IMG/VR virus record: IMGVR_UViG_3300035670_001321
Coordinates: 1 to 22,597 of that record
Origin: a virus
Strand: one strand, 5' to 3'
DNA length: 22,597 nt
A program made the translations under genes and the position numbers. The notes under the pieces were generated by a model that saw nothing but the letters and a program-made list of their open reading frames with translations, was not told the origin of the DNA and searched no databases. The first letter of the stretch is position 1; the number at the start of each line of letters is the position of its first letter. Below, piece by piece: positions 7,885 to 15,142 of the stretch.

Positions 7885-8408
7885 GTTTGGCGGACTCGTA
7901 GGCTTTGCGTTCCTGCTCGGCGCGGACGTTCAGGTAAGCGCTCCAGCCGATCAGTTCCATGTCAGTCATGCGGGAGCGGAGTTCGCTCAGCGTCATGCCC
8001 AACTCCTTGGCGACGTAAAACTGGAGGAAGACGTAGCTGTCCTTCTCCAGCTCGCGCTCAAGCGCTTTTGTTGTCGAGCTGGTCCGAGTCGTCGGTCAGA
8101 ATCGCCAGCATCAGGGACTGGAGATCCTTGTCCTTGACTTCGTTTTTCAGCACGTCGATCTCGCCGATCTTGAACATCTTTTGGCCGGTCTCGTCGCAAG
8201 CCTTGGCGATCAGCAGTTGCAGTGCGAAGGCGGTAGCGTCGTCGGACTTGGCTTGCTTTTGGGCGCGTTCGCGCTCGGCCATGGTCAGCGGAGTCACCCA
8301 CATCTCAAAGATGCTTCCGTCACTCAATTCCACTTCTTTTTTCGAGGGCTCCAGGTTCGCTGCCTTGCGCAGACGATCCAGGGCGCTCAATGCAGTTGGG
8401 GCGGGCAT
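7874..8408 (-). CDS. Tail assembly chaperone, frameshifted long form (GT-type)
   Basis: The short chaperone frame stops at 8058. The +1 frame then stays open for 63 codons to TAG at 7874 and encodes a coherent protein: ALERELEKD, then YVFLQFYVAKELGM, SELRSRMTDMELIGWSAYL, and the basic end KRRR. This resembles the T domain of siphovirus GT chaperones (an acidic/helical segment, then a W.AY motif). The frame has only a 40-codon ATG-initiated piece of its own, so expression as a fusion is expected. A +1 slip on AAAA (8066-8069) moves the Lys tRNA from AAA to AAA and gives a 177-residue product. Many siphoviruses need a fixed ratio of G to GT to load the tape measure. The fusion, its direction and its frequency are inferred. 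Confidence 0.75.
8058..8408 (-). CDS. Tail assembly chaperone, short form (G-type)
   Basis: A 116-residue product between the tail tube and tape measure genes, the canonical place of the lambda G homologue. Residues 1-60 contain EVELSDGSIFEMWVTPLTMAER, a pattern common in small tail chaperones; the rest is helical and acidic toward the end (LTDDSDQLDNKSA). Starts at ATG 8408 with a weak AGG about 10 nt upstream. It sits alone between two terminators, with its own TACACT element 25 nt upstream. Near its end is the AAAA slip site. The product is expected to coat the tape measure before tube polymerisation and not to enter the virion. Confidence 0.85.
   Translation of the reverse strand: MPAPTALSALDRLRKAANLEPSKKEVELSDGSIFEMWVTPLTMAERERAQKQAKSDDATAFALQLLIAKACDETGQKMFKIGEIDVLKNEVKDKDLQSLMLAILTDDSDQLDNKSA
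8066..8069 (-). other. Putative +1 ribosomal frameshift site (AAAA)
   Basis: In the short frame the codons are AAC AAA AGC GCT TGA. A Lys tRNA on AAA (8069-8067) can re-pair perfectly with AAA one base downstream (8068-8066) and continue GCG CTT GAG into the T frame. The short-form stop follows two codons later. No lambda-like GGGAAAG heptamer is present, and a -1 shift would not reach this frame. I saw no obvious downstream pseudoknot by eye. Confidence 0.65.
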
Positions 8409-8432
8409 AAATACGCAGCCTGTTACGGCAAT

Positions 8433-8438
8433 AGTGTA
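8433..8438 (-). promoter_or_regulatory. Putative -10 element (TACACT) for the chaperone unit
   Basis: TACACT preceded by CCGC lies 25 nt before the chaperone ATG and just after the terminator at 8451-8481. No convincing -35 hexamer; the T-rich tract of the terminator occupies that region. Confidence 0.45.
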
Positions 8439-8450
8439 GCGGACTAGAAA

Positions 8451-8481
8451 AGAAAAACCCCAGCCCGGTTAGGGACTGGGG
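8451..8481 (-). terminator. Intrinsic terminator after the tail tube gene
   Basis: Minus strand: CCCCAGTCCC, a short loop TAACC, then GGGCTGGGG, pairing over nine bases with one bulged base, followed by TTTTTCTTTT. It starts about 30 nt after the tail tube stop. Confidence 0.85.
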
Positions 8482-8510
8482 GTTGCTGAACTGACTGCTG
8501 TAGCAGCGTA

Positions 8511-9278
8511 TCAGGACTTGGTGAGGTCGAAGGTGGGGGTGTCGCTGGGACGGAAGGCGATTTCCACGCTCTGGCCGTCGTCGGGGTTCACGGTGAGGCT
8601 GGCCGAGGTCAGGATCACGGGAACGGTGATGGAGCGGCTCAGGGTGTCGTCCACAGAACCGCCGCTCACCACGCGGTCGATGTACAGCTTCATCGTGGCG
8701 CCCACCTGCTGGCGCTGCAGCACGTCCTCCACCATGCGATTCGACAGGTTGGTGTCGTCGTCGGTGGTGTACACAGTGGCGGAACCGGAGCCGTCGGCGA
8801 AGCCAGTGATGTAGCTACGGAAGGGCGCGTACTGGCCCAAGGTTTGGCCGATGGTGGTTACGTCAATCTCCGAGCGGGTGATCTCGAAGCTCCACTCGCG
8901 CACGGAGCCCACAGCGGCGGGGGCGGAGTATGCAACCTTGAAGGCGTTGGGGGCAACAGCAGTGCCCGTATCGGTGATCGCAACCGAAGCACCGCCCAGA
9001 GTGGCGGAAACGGTCAGTGCGCCAGTGGCAGCGGTGTAGCCGATGACGTAGTAAACGGTGCCTGCGGTCAGTCCGGCGGGCAGGGTGCCGGTACCAGCAG
9101 CGCCGGTTTCGGTGTTGACAACGCTGAACTTCACGGGGTCGCCGACCTTGAGGTTCAGGTACGTGTCGATGGTGATGACATCGGTAGTGTCATTCACATC
9201 GGCTGTGCCGAAAGTGGCGGTGGTTCCAGCAGGGGAGTAGTAGAGGGCGCCGGAGGTGCCCGACAGGACGGTGGCCAT
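8511..9278 (-). CDS. Major tail tube protein
   Basis: A 255-residue protein placed between the tail terminator gene and the chaperones. Residues about 120-255 look like the tube-fold core: SVREWSFEITRSEIDVTTIG, the YITGFADGSGSATVY strand pair, and an ending close to LTVNPDDGQSVEIAFRPS, all typical of siphovirus tube subunits. Residues about 27-112 hold an apparent additional domain: a copy of the phage structural repeat with GDPVKF and LPAGLTAGTVYYVIG followed by LTVSATLGGASVAI, likely exposed on the tube surface. Starts at ATG 9278 with TAGG 9 nt upstream. The 76-nt leader contains a 5-bp GC hairpin and a weak TGTATT element (9325-9330). The gene is followed by a terminator. High expression is expected for a many-copy virion subunit. 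Confidence 0.85.
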   Translation of the reverse strand: MATVLSGTSGALYYSPAGTTATFGTADVNDTTDVITIDTYLNLKVGDPVKFSVVNTETGAAGTGTLPAGLTAGTVYYVIGYTAATGALTVSATLGGASVAITDTGTAVAPNAFKVAYSAPAAVGSVREWSFEITRSEIDVTTIGQTLGQYAPFRSYITGFADGSGSATVYTTDDDTNLSNRMVEDVLQRQQVGATMKLYIDRVVSGGSVDDTLSRSITVPVILTSASLTVNPDDGQSVEIAFRPSDTPTFDLTKS

Positions 9279-9354
9279 CGGTAGTTACCTAGGGGTGAAC
9301 AATGTTGCGGGCACAGCCCGGCTTAATACAGGTTAGCGCCAGTGCAGTTGGTTA

Positions 9355-9822
9355 TTAAGAGAGAACTTGCGCCTGAAATCCTGCTTCGATTCGTGAAATA
9401 AAGAACGGTGTAAATGCTCGTCGGGATTGTTGGTCCGGTGTTGTACCACCGAAGTTAGGGCTAAAAGTGGGGCCTTCGATGGATCCGGTGCGGGCATACA
9501 CGCCGGTGGTCGGTTTTGGTGTGGCGTTGATTGTTTGTAGTGCTGTGGTGGCGACGTTCACCAGTGTTTGGTTGCGGGCAGGGCCGCGATCTTTTGGGGT
9601 GTACGTGCGAATAACAATTACGCCACGGATGCGGTCGGGATTGTCCGACAGCGTTAGCTCGGTTGTAAGTCCGAACTGGATGTTGACGTGGACGAATTCT
9701 TCGGCGCTGTCGGCGTCGTCGTTCATCACGTTGTCGAAGTACACCGGCACAGGTGGCGTCAGGTTGTTGTACGCCGTCAGCAGCGGCGATTCAAAAATGG
9801 CGCGGACAGCTTGGTAGTTCAT
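9355..9822 (-). CDS. Tail terminator protein (DUF4128-like)
   Basis: A 155-residue product beginning MNYQAVRAIFESPLLTAYNN. The central part (PVYFDNVMND, then EFVHVNIQFGLTTELTL and RIRGVIVIRTYTPKDRG) fits the phage DUF4128/tail terminator pattern. The C-terminal half ends with FTPFFISRIEAGFQ. It caps the tube at the head end when the right length is reached. I chose ATG 9822 over in-frame codons further upstream because it follows the previous stop by two bases and has GAGG 9 nt upstream; longer versions would overlap the gp10-like gene deeply. Position just before the tube gene supports the call. Confidence 0.75.
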   Translation of the reverse strand: MNYQAVRAIFESPLLTAYNNLTPPVPVYFDNVMNDDADSAEEFVHVNIQFGLTTELTLSDNPDRIRGVIVIRTYTPKDRGPARNQTLVNVATTALQTINATPKPTTGVYARTGSIEGPTFSPNFGGTTPDQQSRRAFTPFFISRIEAGFQAQVLS

Positions 9823-9824
9823 GT

Positions 9825-10340
9825 TCAGAAACCTCGTGCTGTACCAAAGCCGGCACGGAATCCTCGTGCTAGGTCCGCCTGTAGCTGACCAGCTGCATTG
9901 TATCGAGCCCACCAATCAAGAGGAGCTGTCGAGGTGTTTCCGCCAGAACCACTCAATTCACCACGTCGTCCTCCTTCAGGACGAGAGCCATACTTTTGAG
10001 TTTTGACCGCTTGCTGCCGCCTAAATACCTCAGGTACATAAGGCACTAAATCCATAGCCTCAGCTGCATAATCTGATCCATTTTTTATCTCGTACCAAGT
10101 TCCGGCTTGGAAACGCGCCAGTGGTACATTTCGACGTGTGTACGTATAAATACGTCCAGAACCACGGGGTCCTCCGGCGGGAAGCCCTCGAGGTAATGCG
10201 TACCAGGCAGAGGAAAACTTACCTGTGTAAGCAGGGCCGGCTTTAGCTAACCCGTTCATTATTTCAACCGCAGCTGATTGCGCAGCTCTGCGCGTGGCAT
10301 CCTTTATATCTTTAACGAGAAACTTAATGTCGCGTCCCAT
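9825..10340 (-). CDS. Tail completion / neck protein (HK97 gp10-like)
   Basis: A 171-residue basic protein. The first 60 residues (KFLVKDIKDATRRAAQSAAV, then AKAGPAYTGKFSSAWYALP) match the HK97 gp10-like pattern, in which a helix is followed by a P.YTG.(L/F)..SW element. The C-terminus is rich in Arg and Gly. ATG 10340 overlaps the previous TAA (TAATG) and has GAGG about 8 nt upstream, so I prefer it to the longer frame reaching 10400. It likely bridges head connector and tail. This gene looks more AT-rich than those on either side, possibly reflecting module exchange. Confidence 0.7.
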   Translation of the reverse strand: MGRDIKFLVKDIKDATRRAAQSAAVEIMNGLAKAGPAYTGKFSSAWYALPRGLPAGGPRGSGRIYTYTRRNVPLARFQAGTWYEIKNGSDYAAEAMDLVPYVPEVFRRQQAVKTQKYGSRPEGGRRGELSGSGGNTSTAPLDWWARYNAAGQLQADLARGFRAGFGTARGF

Positions 10341-10717
10341 TACTGGGGCCTCAGGAGGATGGTGTGGACGACGGGGTTTTCGCCACGGGAGGTTTTGCAC
10401 ATGATGATGCGCCCGGTTTTGGTACTGCCGTTCTGGCTGTACTGGATGCGGTCGCGGACGCTTGGAACGTATGTACCAAGCTCGGCGTTGCCGATGATTA
10501 CTTTTAGGTCGGAAGTTTGGTAGGCGCCCTCAAATTCTTCAGGCTTGGCCTCGAAGATCAAAGCACGAACAGTCAAACTGGTATCCGCTCCAGAGACTTC
10601 GCCGGTAGTGGCGTTATACGTGGGGGCGGCGTTTGCTTTTAGGTAGGTAACATTCTGGCCCCAGTCGGCAAGTAGCTGGGCCGGAATAGCAGCAAAAGTT
10701 GTATCGACGAGGCTCAT
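10340..10717 (-). CDS. Head closure / head-tail joining protein
   Basis: A 125-residue beta-rich protein (LTVRALIFEAKPEEFEGAYQ, LKVIIGNAELGTYVPSVRDR, GRIIMCKTSRGENPVVHTIL). It resembles small head-closure proteins (the gpFII/gp16 type) in size, strand pattern and position between the connector and gp10-like genes. It would seal the portal-connector after packaging and provide the tail docking surface. Start ATG 10717 is two bases from the previous stop, with GAGGGG 5 nt upstream, one of the best ribosome binding sites in the window. Confidence 0.65.
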   Translation of the reverse strand: MSLVDTTFAAIPAQLLADWGQNVTYLKANAAPTYNATTGEVSGADTSLTVRALIFEAKPEEFEGAYQTSDLKVIIGNAELGTYVPSVRDRIQYSQNGSTKTGRIIMCKTSRGENPVVHTILLRPQ

Positions 10718-10718
10718 G

Positions 10719-11249
10719 TCATCCCCTCACGATGCGTACTTGATAGCCGCCCGAGCCGCCAAGTGTGTAAGCACCCAGGTATGACTGGAGCCAGGGGTAG
10801 ACATCGAAGATGTTGTTGACCGTTCCAGTGGCTTGGGTGGTCTTGTTGTATTTGACTTTGAGGTCGCCCAAGGCGACTTCGTCGTAGAGGCCGGTGGTGC
10901 CTGTGTTGCCGGTGACGGCGTCGGTGTCGTTGGCGAGGGCGCGGGCTAATTCATAGGTGGCGTATTTAATCTCGACCGGGATGACACTGCACACCAGCTC
11001 GACTTGATCGACGTGGTAATTGTTGCGCGGCCACTTCAATGCTTGGTCGTTATCGCAGCGGTCGCCGTAAAAATTCAAACTGTCGATCCAGCGGGTTGCT
11101 GAAATCAAGGAGCGGTTCTTTTGGTCGTCGGTTTTGTCGTCCCAGGTGGAAGAGTCGGGGACAGTCTCGAAGTAGGCGTCAGCTTCCGCCAGCGTGACGT
11201 AGGAATTCGCCGACGCGCTGCTCAAAGTAGCGTTGATGACGGCGGCCAC
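10719..11249 (-). CDS. Head-tail connector protein (DnaT-like / gp6-type)
   Basis: A 176-residue protein starting AAVINATLSSASANSYVTLA, with DAYFETVP and RSLISATRWIDSL: the helical pattern of connector proteins that databases label as a DnaT-like domain. Trp-Pro-Arg (residues about 73-75) in LKWPRNN and a following helix EIKYATYELARALAND are typical. It probably forms the ring directly beneath the portal. The first gene of a unit bounded by terminators, with TACACT 26 nt before its GTG start (11249). No strong ribosome binding site is seen. The C-terminus ends GGYQVRIVRG. Confidence 0.72.
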   Translation of the reverse strand: MAAVINATLSSASANSYVTLAEADAYFETVPDSSTWDDKTDDQKNRSLISATRWIDSLNFYGDRCDNDQALKWPRNNYHVDQVELVCSVIPVEIKYATYELARALANDTDAVTGNTGTTGLYDEVALGDLKVKYNKTTQATGTVNNIFDVYPWLQSYLGAYTLGGSGGYQVRIVRG

Positions 11250-11274
11250 AAGTAACTACTAACGCTTTTGTCTC

Positions 11275-11280
11275 AGTGTA
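11275..11280 (-). promoter_or_regulatory. Putative -10 element (TACACT) for the connector-tail tube unit
   Basis: GCCGCTACACTGAG lies 26 nt before the GTG of the connector gene and eight bases after the T-run of the capsid terminator. No -35 consensus is visible. Confidence 0.45.
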
Positions 11281-11288
11281 GCGGCAAT

Positions 11289-11315
11289 AAAAAAGCCCCA
11301 CCCGGAGGTGGGGCT
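11289..11315 (-). terminator. Intrinsic terminator after the major capsid gene
   Basis: Minus strand: a perfect 9-bp stem AGCCCCACC/GGTGGGGCT with a TCCG tetraloop, followed by TTTTTTATT, beginning 20 nt after the capsid stop. Among the strongest terminators in the window. Confidence 0.92.
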
Positions 11316-11334
11316 GACTGGTAGCTCGCGCTTA

Positions 11335-12420
11335 TCAGGAAGGGATAGCGGAGGTGTCCAGCGGGGTGTTCACGATGATCTCGACCATGGGGATCAGGTC
11401 GATGTCGTAGGTAGCGGTCCAGTTGCCGGCGGTGGCAAGGGCTGCGTTGGTCGGGTTGTCCGAAGCGGAACCCCACTTGGTGCCCATCACGTGATAGGCG
11501 CTGTGGTAATCCACCGAGAGGACATCCTGCTTCGATAGCACGTTGCGGTCTGCCTCGATGCGCAGGTCCTGCTGCACACCCTCAAGGATGGTGCCCGACT
11601 TAGTCAGGAAGCAGCGGAACTCGCTCACGTGGGTGGCGGTGCCAGGACGCACAGTGTTCACTGCGGGGTCCATGATCACGCGCATACCGGCGAACTCGCC
11701 GATGCTGCGTGCGCCGACGCCCACGCCGCCACCGCCCCAGGTCACGGCGCCAGAGGCGGCCAGTGCTGCGGTGGAGAAGGTCAGAAGGCCCACCTGATAC
11801 AGGTAGAAGCCCACCGAGGGGTGCACCACGAGGGTGTCGAGCTCGTCGCCGCGCTCACCGAGGAGGGCGCGACCACGTGCCACGGTGGCAGCAGTCAGGA
11901 AGTTGGCTTCGGCTTGACCAGAGGTGGCGCCAACAGCAACGTCCAGAGAGTGGCCGCTCAGAGCGGTGCCGAATAGACCGGCCAGCTGGCTGAACAGACG
12001 GGCGCTGTTCAGTTTGTTGATCGCATCAGCAAGCTGGTTGCGGATGTGCAGCATGGGGTCTTCCCCAGCGGCGAGCATTGCAACGTCGTCCACTGCATAC
12101 GCGAAGCCGCGATGGCAGATGGTTGCGATCTGGGTGGCAGTACCGATCTTCTGGGGGGTCAGATAACCAGCGGTGCTGGTGCCCCAGGTGGCGGTGCCGT
12201 CCATGATCTCCTCGGTGGGAGACACGGGGTTGAACTCCGGCACTTGGATGCGGGTGCCGCCTTCGCGGGCATCCAGCAGGGAGTTGCGAACAACGGCGCC
12301 GCTCTTCAGGAAGAGGCTGCGCTCCTTGATCGCCTCAGACACGTAGGTGCTGAGATTATTGCGCTTGACGATGTCCGCGAGAAGGACACCGCCCGAATAG
12401 TTCTGAAATGGTGCGGCCAC
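11335..12420 (-). CDS. Major capsid protein
   Basis: A 361-residue protein following the scaffold gene. The N-terminal region (YVSEAIKERSLFLKSGAVVRN, interior residues) and later IRIEADRNVLSKQD and YHSAYHVMGTKW are typical of phage coat proteins of the HK97-fold group. Residues 230-250 form a Gly/Val-rich loop (WGGGGVGVGARS). No protease domain is seen, so maturation may not involve cleavage, as the scaffold is encoded separately. Start is GTG 12420 with GGAG 8 nt upstream. It is followed by a strong terminator. Codon use is strongly GC-biased at third positions, as expected for the most abundant virion protein. Confidence 0.88.
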   Translation of the reverse strand: MAAPFQNYSGGVLLADIVKRNNLSTYVSEAIKERSLFLKSGAVVRNSLLDAREGGTRIQVPEFNPVSPTEEIMDGTATWGTSTAGYLTPQKIGTATQIATICHRGFAYAVDDVAMLAAGEDPMLHIRNQLADAINKLNSARLFSQLAGLFGTALSGHSLDVAVGATSGQAEANFLTAATVARGRALLGERGDELDTLVVHPSVGFYLYQVGLLTFSTAALAASGAVTWGGGGVGVGARSIGEFAGMRVIMDPAVNTVRPGTATHVSEFRCFLTKSGTILEGVQQDLRIEADRNVLSKQDVLSVDYHSAYHVMGTKWGSASDNPTNAALATAGNWTATYDIDLIPMVEIIVNTPLDTSAIPS

Positions 12421-12489
12421 TTCAAGATCTCCAGGTTGGTGGGTGGGGGTTCAAGTCACAGACCTGAGTTGGGGGTGTCCCACGGGGAC

Positions 12490-13212
12490 TTACCGGCCCG
12501 CTTCTCTCTTCAGCACGGCTGCGAGATCAGGGTCGGAGGCTTCCAAGGCCATTTGCCTCGTTAAGTTAATACTACCTTCCTTCCATGGGTTAGCCATTCC
12601 AGGGGCAATCGTGGAATTAGGTGTCGGTTTGGCACCCATTCCGGCGGCACTGCTTGGTTTGAAATGGTGCTCGAATCCCGAGCCGGGATTCTTTAGGTTG
12701 GCAAGGTAGGTGTTGATGTCCTGCTCGACGCCGCCGTTGAGGACAACGACACTGCCGCTGTCGTTTTTACGCAGGTTGTTTTGCAACAACTGGAGCATTT
12801 GCTCTGCGTTAATTGCTCCAGCCTGGCTGATTGCCGAGAGAGCAGTTGTTTTTACGGCGGCCTGCTCGTTGGATGTACGCAGGTCCTCCAGCTGGCGTTG
12901 GAGGTCGGCGATGACTTGGTCTTTTTCTTGGGCGGTTTTGTTGGCTTCCTCCCACAGGTCTTTCCATTGGCCTTGGTCTTCCAGCGTTTTCTTGCGCTGG
13001 TCGTCCTGCTTCTTGTAGACCTCGTCGAGTTTGGCCTTGATGCCTTGGAATTTTTCCTCGGCTTCAACGGCTTGTGCTTTCAACGCAGCAAGCTGACTTT
13101 CGTATTCCGCCTTGAGGGCGGCTGAATTGTCAGGTTGGGGAGCGGTGTCGGCTCCAGCCACGGGCTGGGCAGGAGTCACCACGGGTGTCTCCTGGATGAC
13201 TTGCTCTTCCAT
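12490..13212 (-). CDS. Capsid scaffolding protein
   Basis: A 240-residue acidic protein directly before the capsid gene. Residues 1-30 are Pro/Gln/Ala-rich and disordered. Residues about 30-118 form a long coiled coil (EYESQLAALKAQAVEAEEKF, then WKDLWEEANKTAQEKDQVI). The C-terminal part ends in NPWKEGSINLTRQMALEA and a helical capsid-binding tail, as in other phage scaffolds. It should direct shell assembly and then leave the head. Starts at ATG 13212, two bases after the previous stop. No Ser protease motif is seen. Confidence 0.85.
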   Translation of the reverse strand: MEEQVIQETPVVTPAQPVAGADTAPQPDNSAALKAEYESQLAALKAQAVEAEEKFQGIKAKLDEVYKKQDDQRKKTLEDQGQWKDLWEEANKTAQEKDQVIADLQRQLEDLRTSNEQAAVKTTALSAISQAGAINAEQMLQLLQNNLRKNDSGSVVVLNGGVEQDINTYLANLKNPGSGFEHHFKPSSAAGMGAKPTPNSTIAPGMANPWKEGSINLTRQMALEASDPDLAAVLKREAGR

Positions 13213-13214
13213 AC

Positions 13215-13400
13215 TCAGAACTCGTATTCAGCGGTTTGGGAAATGGTTTCTTCAGCCTTGGTGCGACGCTTTGGCTTGGGAGGTTGGGCAGGTTCTGCAG
13301 GTGCAGACGGGCCACGTCCGACATAAGCGTCGGTCAGATCCACAAGTTGCCACTTGTAGGTGCCGTCCGGTTGCAGAACTTTGTCAAGCGATTGAGCCAT
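13215..13400 (-). CDS. Small unassigned protein between portal and scaffold
   Basis: A 61-residue protein with a structured start (MAQSLDKVLQPDGTYKWQLV) and a Pro/Lys/Arg-rich end. I chose ATG 13400 because upstream in-frame codons would overlap the portal C-terminus. The motif of a short beta hairpin plus a basic Pro-rich tail is seen in small head-region proteins, but I do not recognise a family. The leader contains a 7-bp inverted repeat (13414-13435) and a TACACC hexamer 7 nt before ATG. It may be a minor capsid or scaffold helper; this is a guess from position. Confidence 0.6.
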   Translation of the reverse strand: MAQSLDKVLQPDGTYKWQLVDLTDAYVGRGPSAPAEPAQPPKPKRRTKAEETISQTAEYEF

Positions 13401-13413
13401 GACAAAGGTGTAA

Positions 13414-13435
13414 GTGCAGTTGCACTCTACTGCAC
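13414..13435. repeat. Inverted repeat in the portal-downstream spacer
   Basis: GTGCAGT and ACTGCAC, seven perfect pairs, are separated by eight bases in the 34-nt spacer after the portal stop. No T-run follows. It may stabilise RNA or be an operator; no function is shown. Confidence 0.45.
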
Positions 13436-14865
13436 TACACAGATTCAGATGCGCCCGAAAGAATCTCGCCCTGGACCAAGATCTGGCGGAACTCATCACG
13501 ATCCAGCACGCCTTGGCCGAATAGTGCAGTAAGCGCGGTGATGTCTTGGCCGATCAGGCGGTCAATATCGAAGTCGCGGCTGATGCTGACCTCGGGTGGT
13601 TCCAGTTGCAGGTAGCTGGCGGCAAGATCGAAGCTGCGCTGCAGGTTCTGCTCCAGGTCCATGGAGACCATCGAGAGCATTGAGTTGGTGTCTACGCGGT
13701 CCAGGCGGCGGGCGTCGGCAGATTCGGCGACGAATTTCTGCTGGCTCAGCGTGCTAATGCCGAGCGTTGCCATCTGTTGCTGCAGTTCGCGGATTTCGTT
13801 GGTTTGGGCTTCAAATGCGTTGGCCGCAGGCTCCACGTAGTAGATCTTGTTGCCCGGTTGGGTGGCGATGCCGTAGTTCACGCTTACCGCCATGTCCTTG
13901 GTCTGGTCGTCCCAGCCCTCTAAAACCAGCATCGGCTGGGAGGCGATGTGGAGGCTATGGATCAGGTCGGCTTGGCGCTGGAAGTGCGCCAGGTTGAGGT
14001 AGGCGATGTCGAGCAGCGGCGGCTTGCTCACCATCGTGTCCATCTTGTTGGAGTACAGCGTCACGAGAGGGATCTCGCCCAAGCTGTAGGCCCCAGACTC
14101 GACTAACTCGTAGTCAGAGGTACTGGTGGTGGCATCAAAAGCGTTTGGATAGGGGAAGCCGCCGACTTGTTGTTTTTTGGTTTCGGTCTGGCGGTAGATG
14201 CGGTAGCGACCTGGTTCGATAACGCGTACTTGGTCATATACCTGTTCGCCGAATTCGCCGTCGGGCAGGACAGCTTTTTCAGCGATACGGACTTGGATCA
14301 GGTTGCCGTAGTTGACTTCGCGGTCTAAGCGCCAGCCGTAGATGTTGGCTGGATCTACTTCGATCCAGTAGGGGCGGCGGCCCAGGGCGCGTTCTTCCGC
14401 AAGGCTGCGGGCGTCTGTCGGCGCTGGGAAATCAACCAGTGTGTGGCAGTGGCCGTAGGTCAGTGCGCAGATCAGGCTGCGGCGGGCGTATTCATCCAGG
14501 TCAGAGCCGCAGCCGTCGACGTTCTTCGAGAAAACTTCAGTCCAGTACGAGTCGCCAGTTAGCGTGATCGGCTTGCGCAGGATCAGACCGGCGGCGGCAC
14601 GAATCAAACGCTGCGTGTAAGGCGAAAACACTGCCCGGTTCACGCGGGCTAGATACGCGCTGTAGTCCTCGCGGGGTTCCAGGGGGAGGAAGGCTTCGCT
14701 GTTCTCGCGGAGATACTCGGTGCCGAGTGTCACCGCTTTCATGATTTCCCAGCCCTTCATCTGGTCCATCACGGCGGCGGTGCGCGTGAAGGGATTGTCA
14801 GAACCACCCATGTAGGTGGAGCTGACGAGGTGGGTGCGGATGCGGCCGGGAACTGAGTAAGTCAT
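13435..14865 (-). CDS. Portal protein (DUF4055-type)
   Basis: A 476-residue protein with the features of the DUF4055 portal group: an N-terminal AVMDQMKGWEIMKAVTLG, YLARVNRAVFSPYTQRLIRA and GLILRKPITL, a conserved RPYWIEVDPANIYGWR at about residues 165-180, and a C-terminal helical part (TLGISTLSQQKFVAESADAR, then MVSMDLEQNLQRSFDLAASY). It forms the dodecameric ring at one capsid vertex, is the docking point for terminase, and is the DNA channel. Starts at ATG 14865, five bases beyond the previous gene. The C-terminal tail (GEILSGASES) is polar. Length is normal for this family. Confidence 0.88.
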   Translation of the reverse strand: MTYSVPGRIRTHLVSSTYMGGSDNPFTRTAAVMDQMKGWEIMKAVTLGTEYLRENSEAFLPLEPREDYSAYLARVNRAVFSPYTQRLIRAAAGLILRKPITLTGDSYWTEVFSKNVDGCGSDLDEYARRSLICALTYGHCHTLVDFPAPTDARSLAEERALGRRPYWIEVDPANIYGWRLDREVNYGNLIQVRIAEKAVLPDGEFGEQVYDQVRVIEPGRYRIYRQTETKKQQVGGFPYPNAFDATTSTSDYELVESGAYSLGEIPLVTLYSNKMDTMVSKPPLLDIAYLNLAHFQRQADLIHSLHIASQPMLVLEGWDDQTKDMAVSVNYGIATQPGNKIYYVEPAANAFEAQTNEIRELQQQMATLGISTLSQQKFVAESADARRLDRVDTNSMLSMVSMDLEQNLQRSFDLAASYLQLEPPEVSISRDFDIDRLIGQDITALTALFGQGVLDRDEFRQILVQGEILSGASESV

Positions 14866-14869
14866 TTAG

Positions 14870-15142
14870 TCACCATTTTTCGCGGTTTGCCCAGTAGGCA
14901 GCCGACATTTTTCCCTTTTTAATGTTAGCCGCGTGCCTAGCCTTGAACGCCTCGCGGCGTTTGCGGTCCGCTTCGCTTTCGCCGGCTTTCTTGGGGGATC
15001 CAGAGACACCCTGCTGGCCGAAGCGGATTAGTTTTACTTGGTCGCCTTCCTTTGCGAGGACTACGTGTGATTTAGTGGGGTGTTTTGGGGTGCGTTTGGG
15101 TTTGTTGTAGCCTTCGAATTTCTCGCCGCGATACTCAATCAT
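14870..15142 (-). CDS. Small basic conserved phage protein next to portal
   Basis: A 90-residue Lys/Arg-rich protein. Visible blocks are GEKFEGYNKPKRTPKHPTKS, then VKLIRFGQQGVSGSP and FKARHAANIKKGKMSAAYWA, ending in NREKW. Proteins with this pattern are common in phage head regions, but I do not know a function. Start: an ATGATG pair at 15145/15142 overlaps the preceding gene; I prefer 15142 because GGAGG is then 6 nt upstream, whereas it is only 3 nt before the first ATG. The open frame reaching 15304 is a shadow of the upstream gene. Its charge suggests nucleic acid contact, but this is inference. Confidence 0.75.
   Translation of the reverse strand: MIEYRGEKFEGYNKPKRTPKHPTKSHVVLAKEGDQVKLIRFGQQGVSGSPKKAGESEADRKRREAFKARHAANIKKGKMSAAYWANREKW

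Noticed and set aside
8844-9284. Plus-strand open frame of 146 Gly-rich residues
   Set aside because: It mirrors the Gly/Ala/Thr-rich tail tube gene; the composition follows from that antisense coding.
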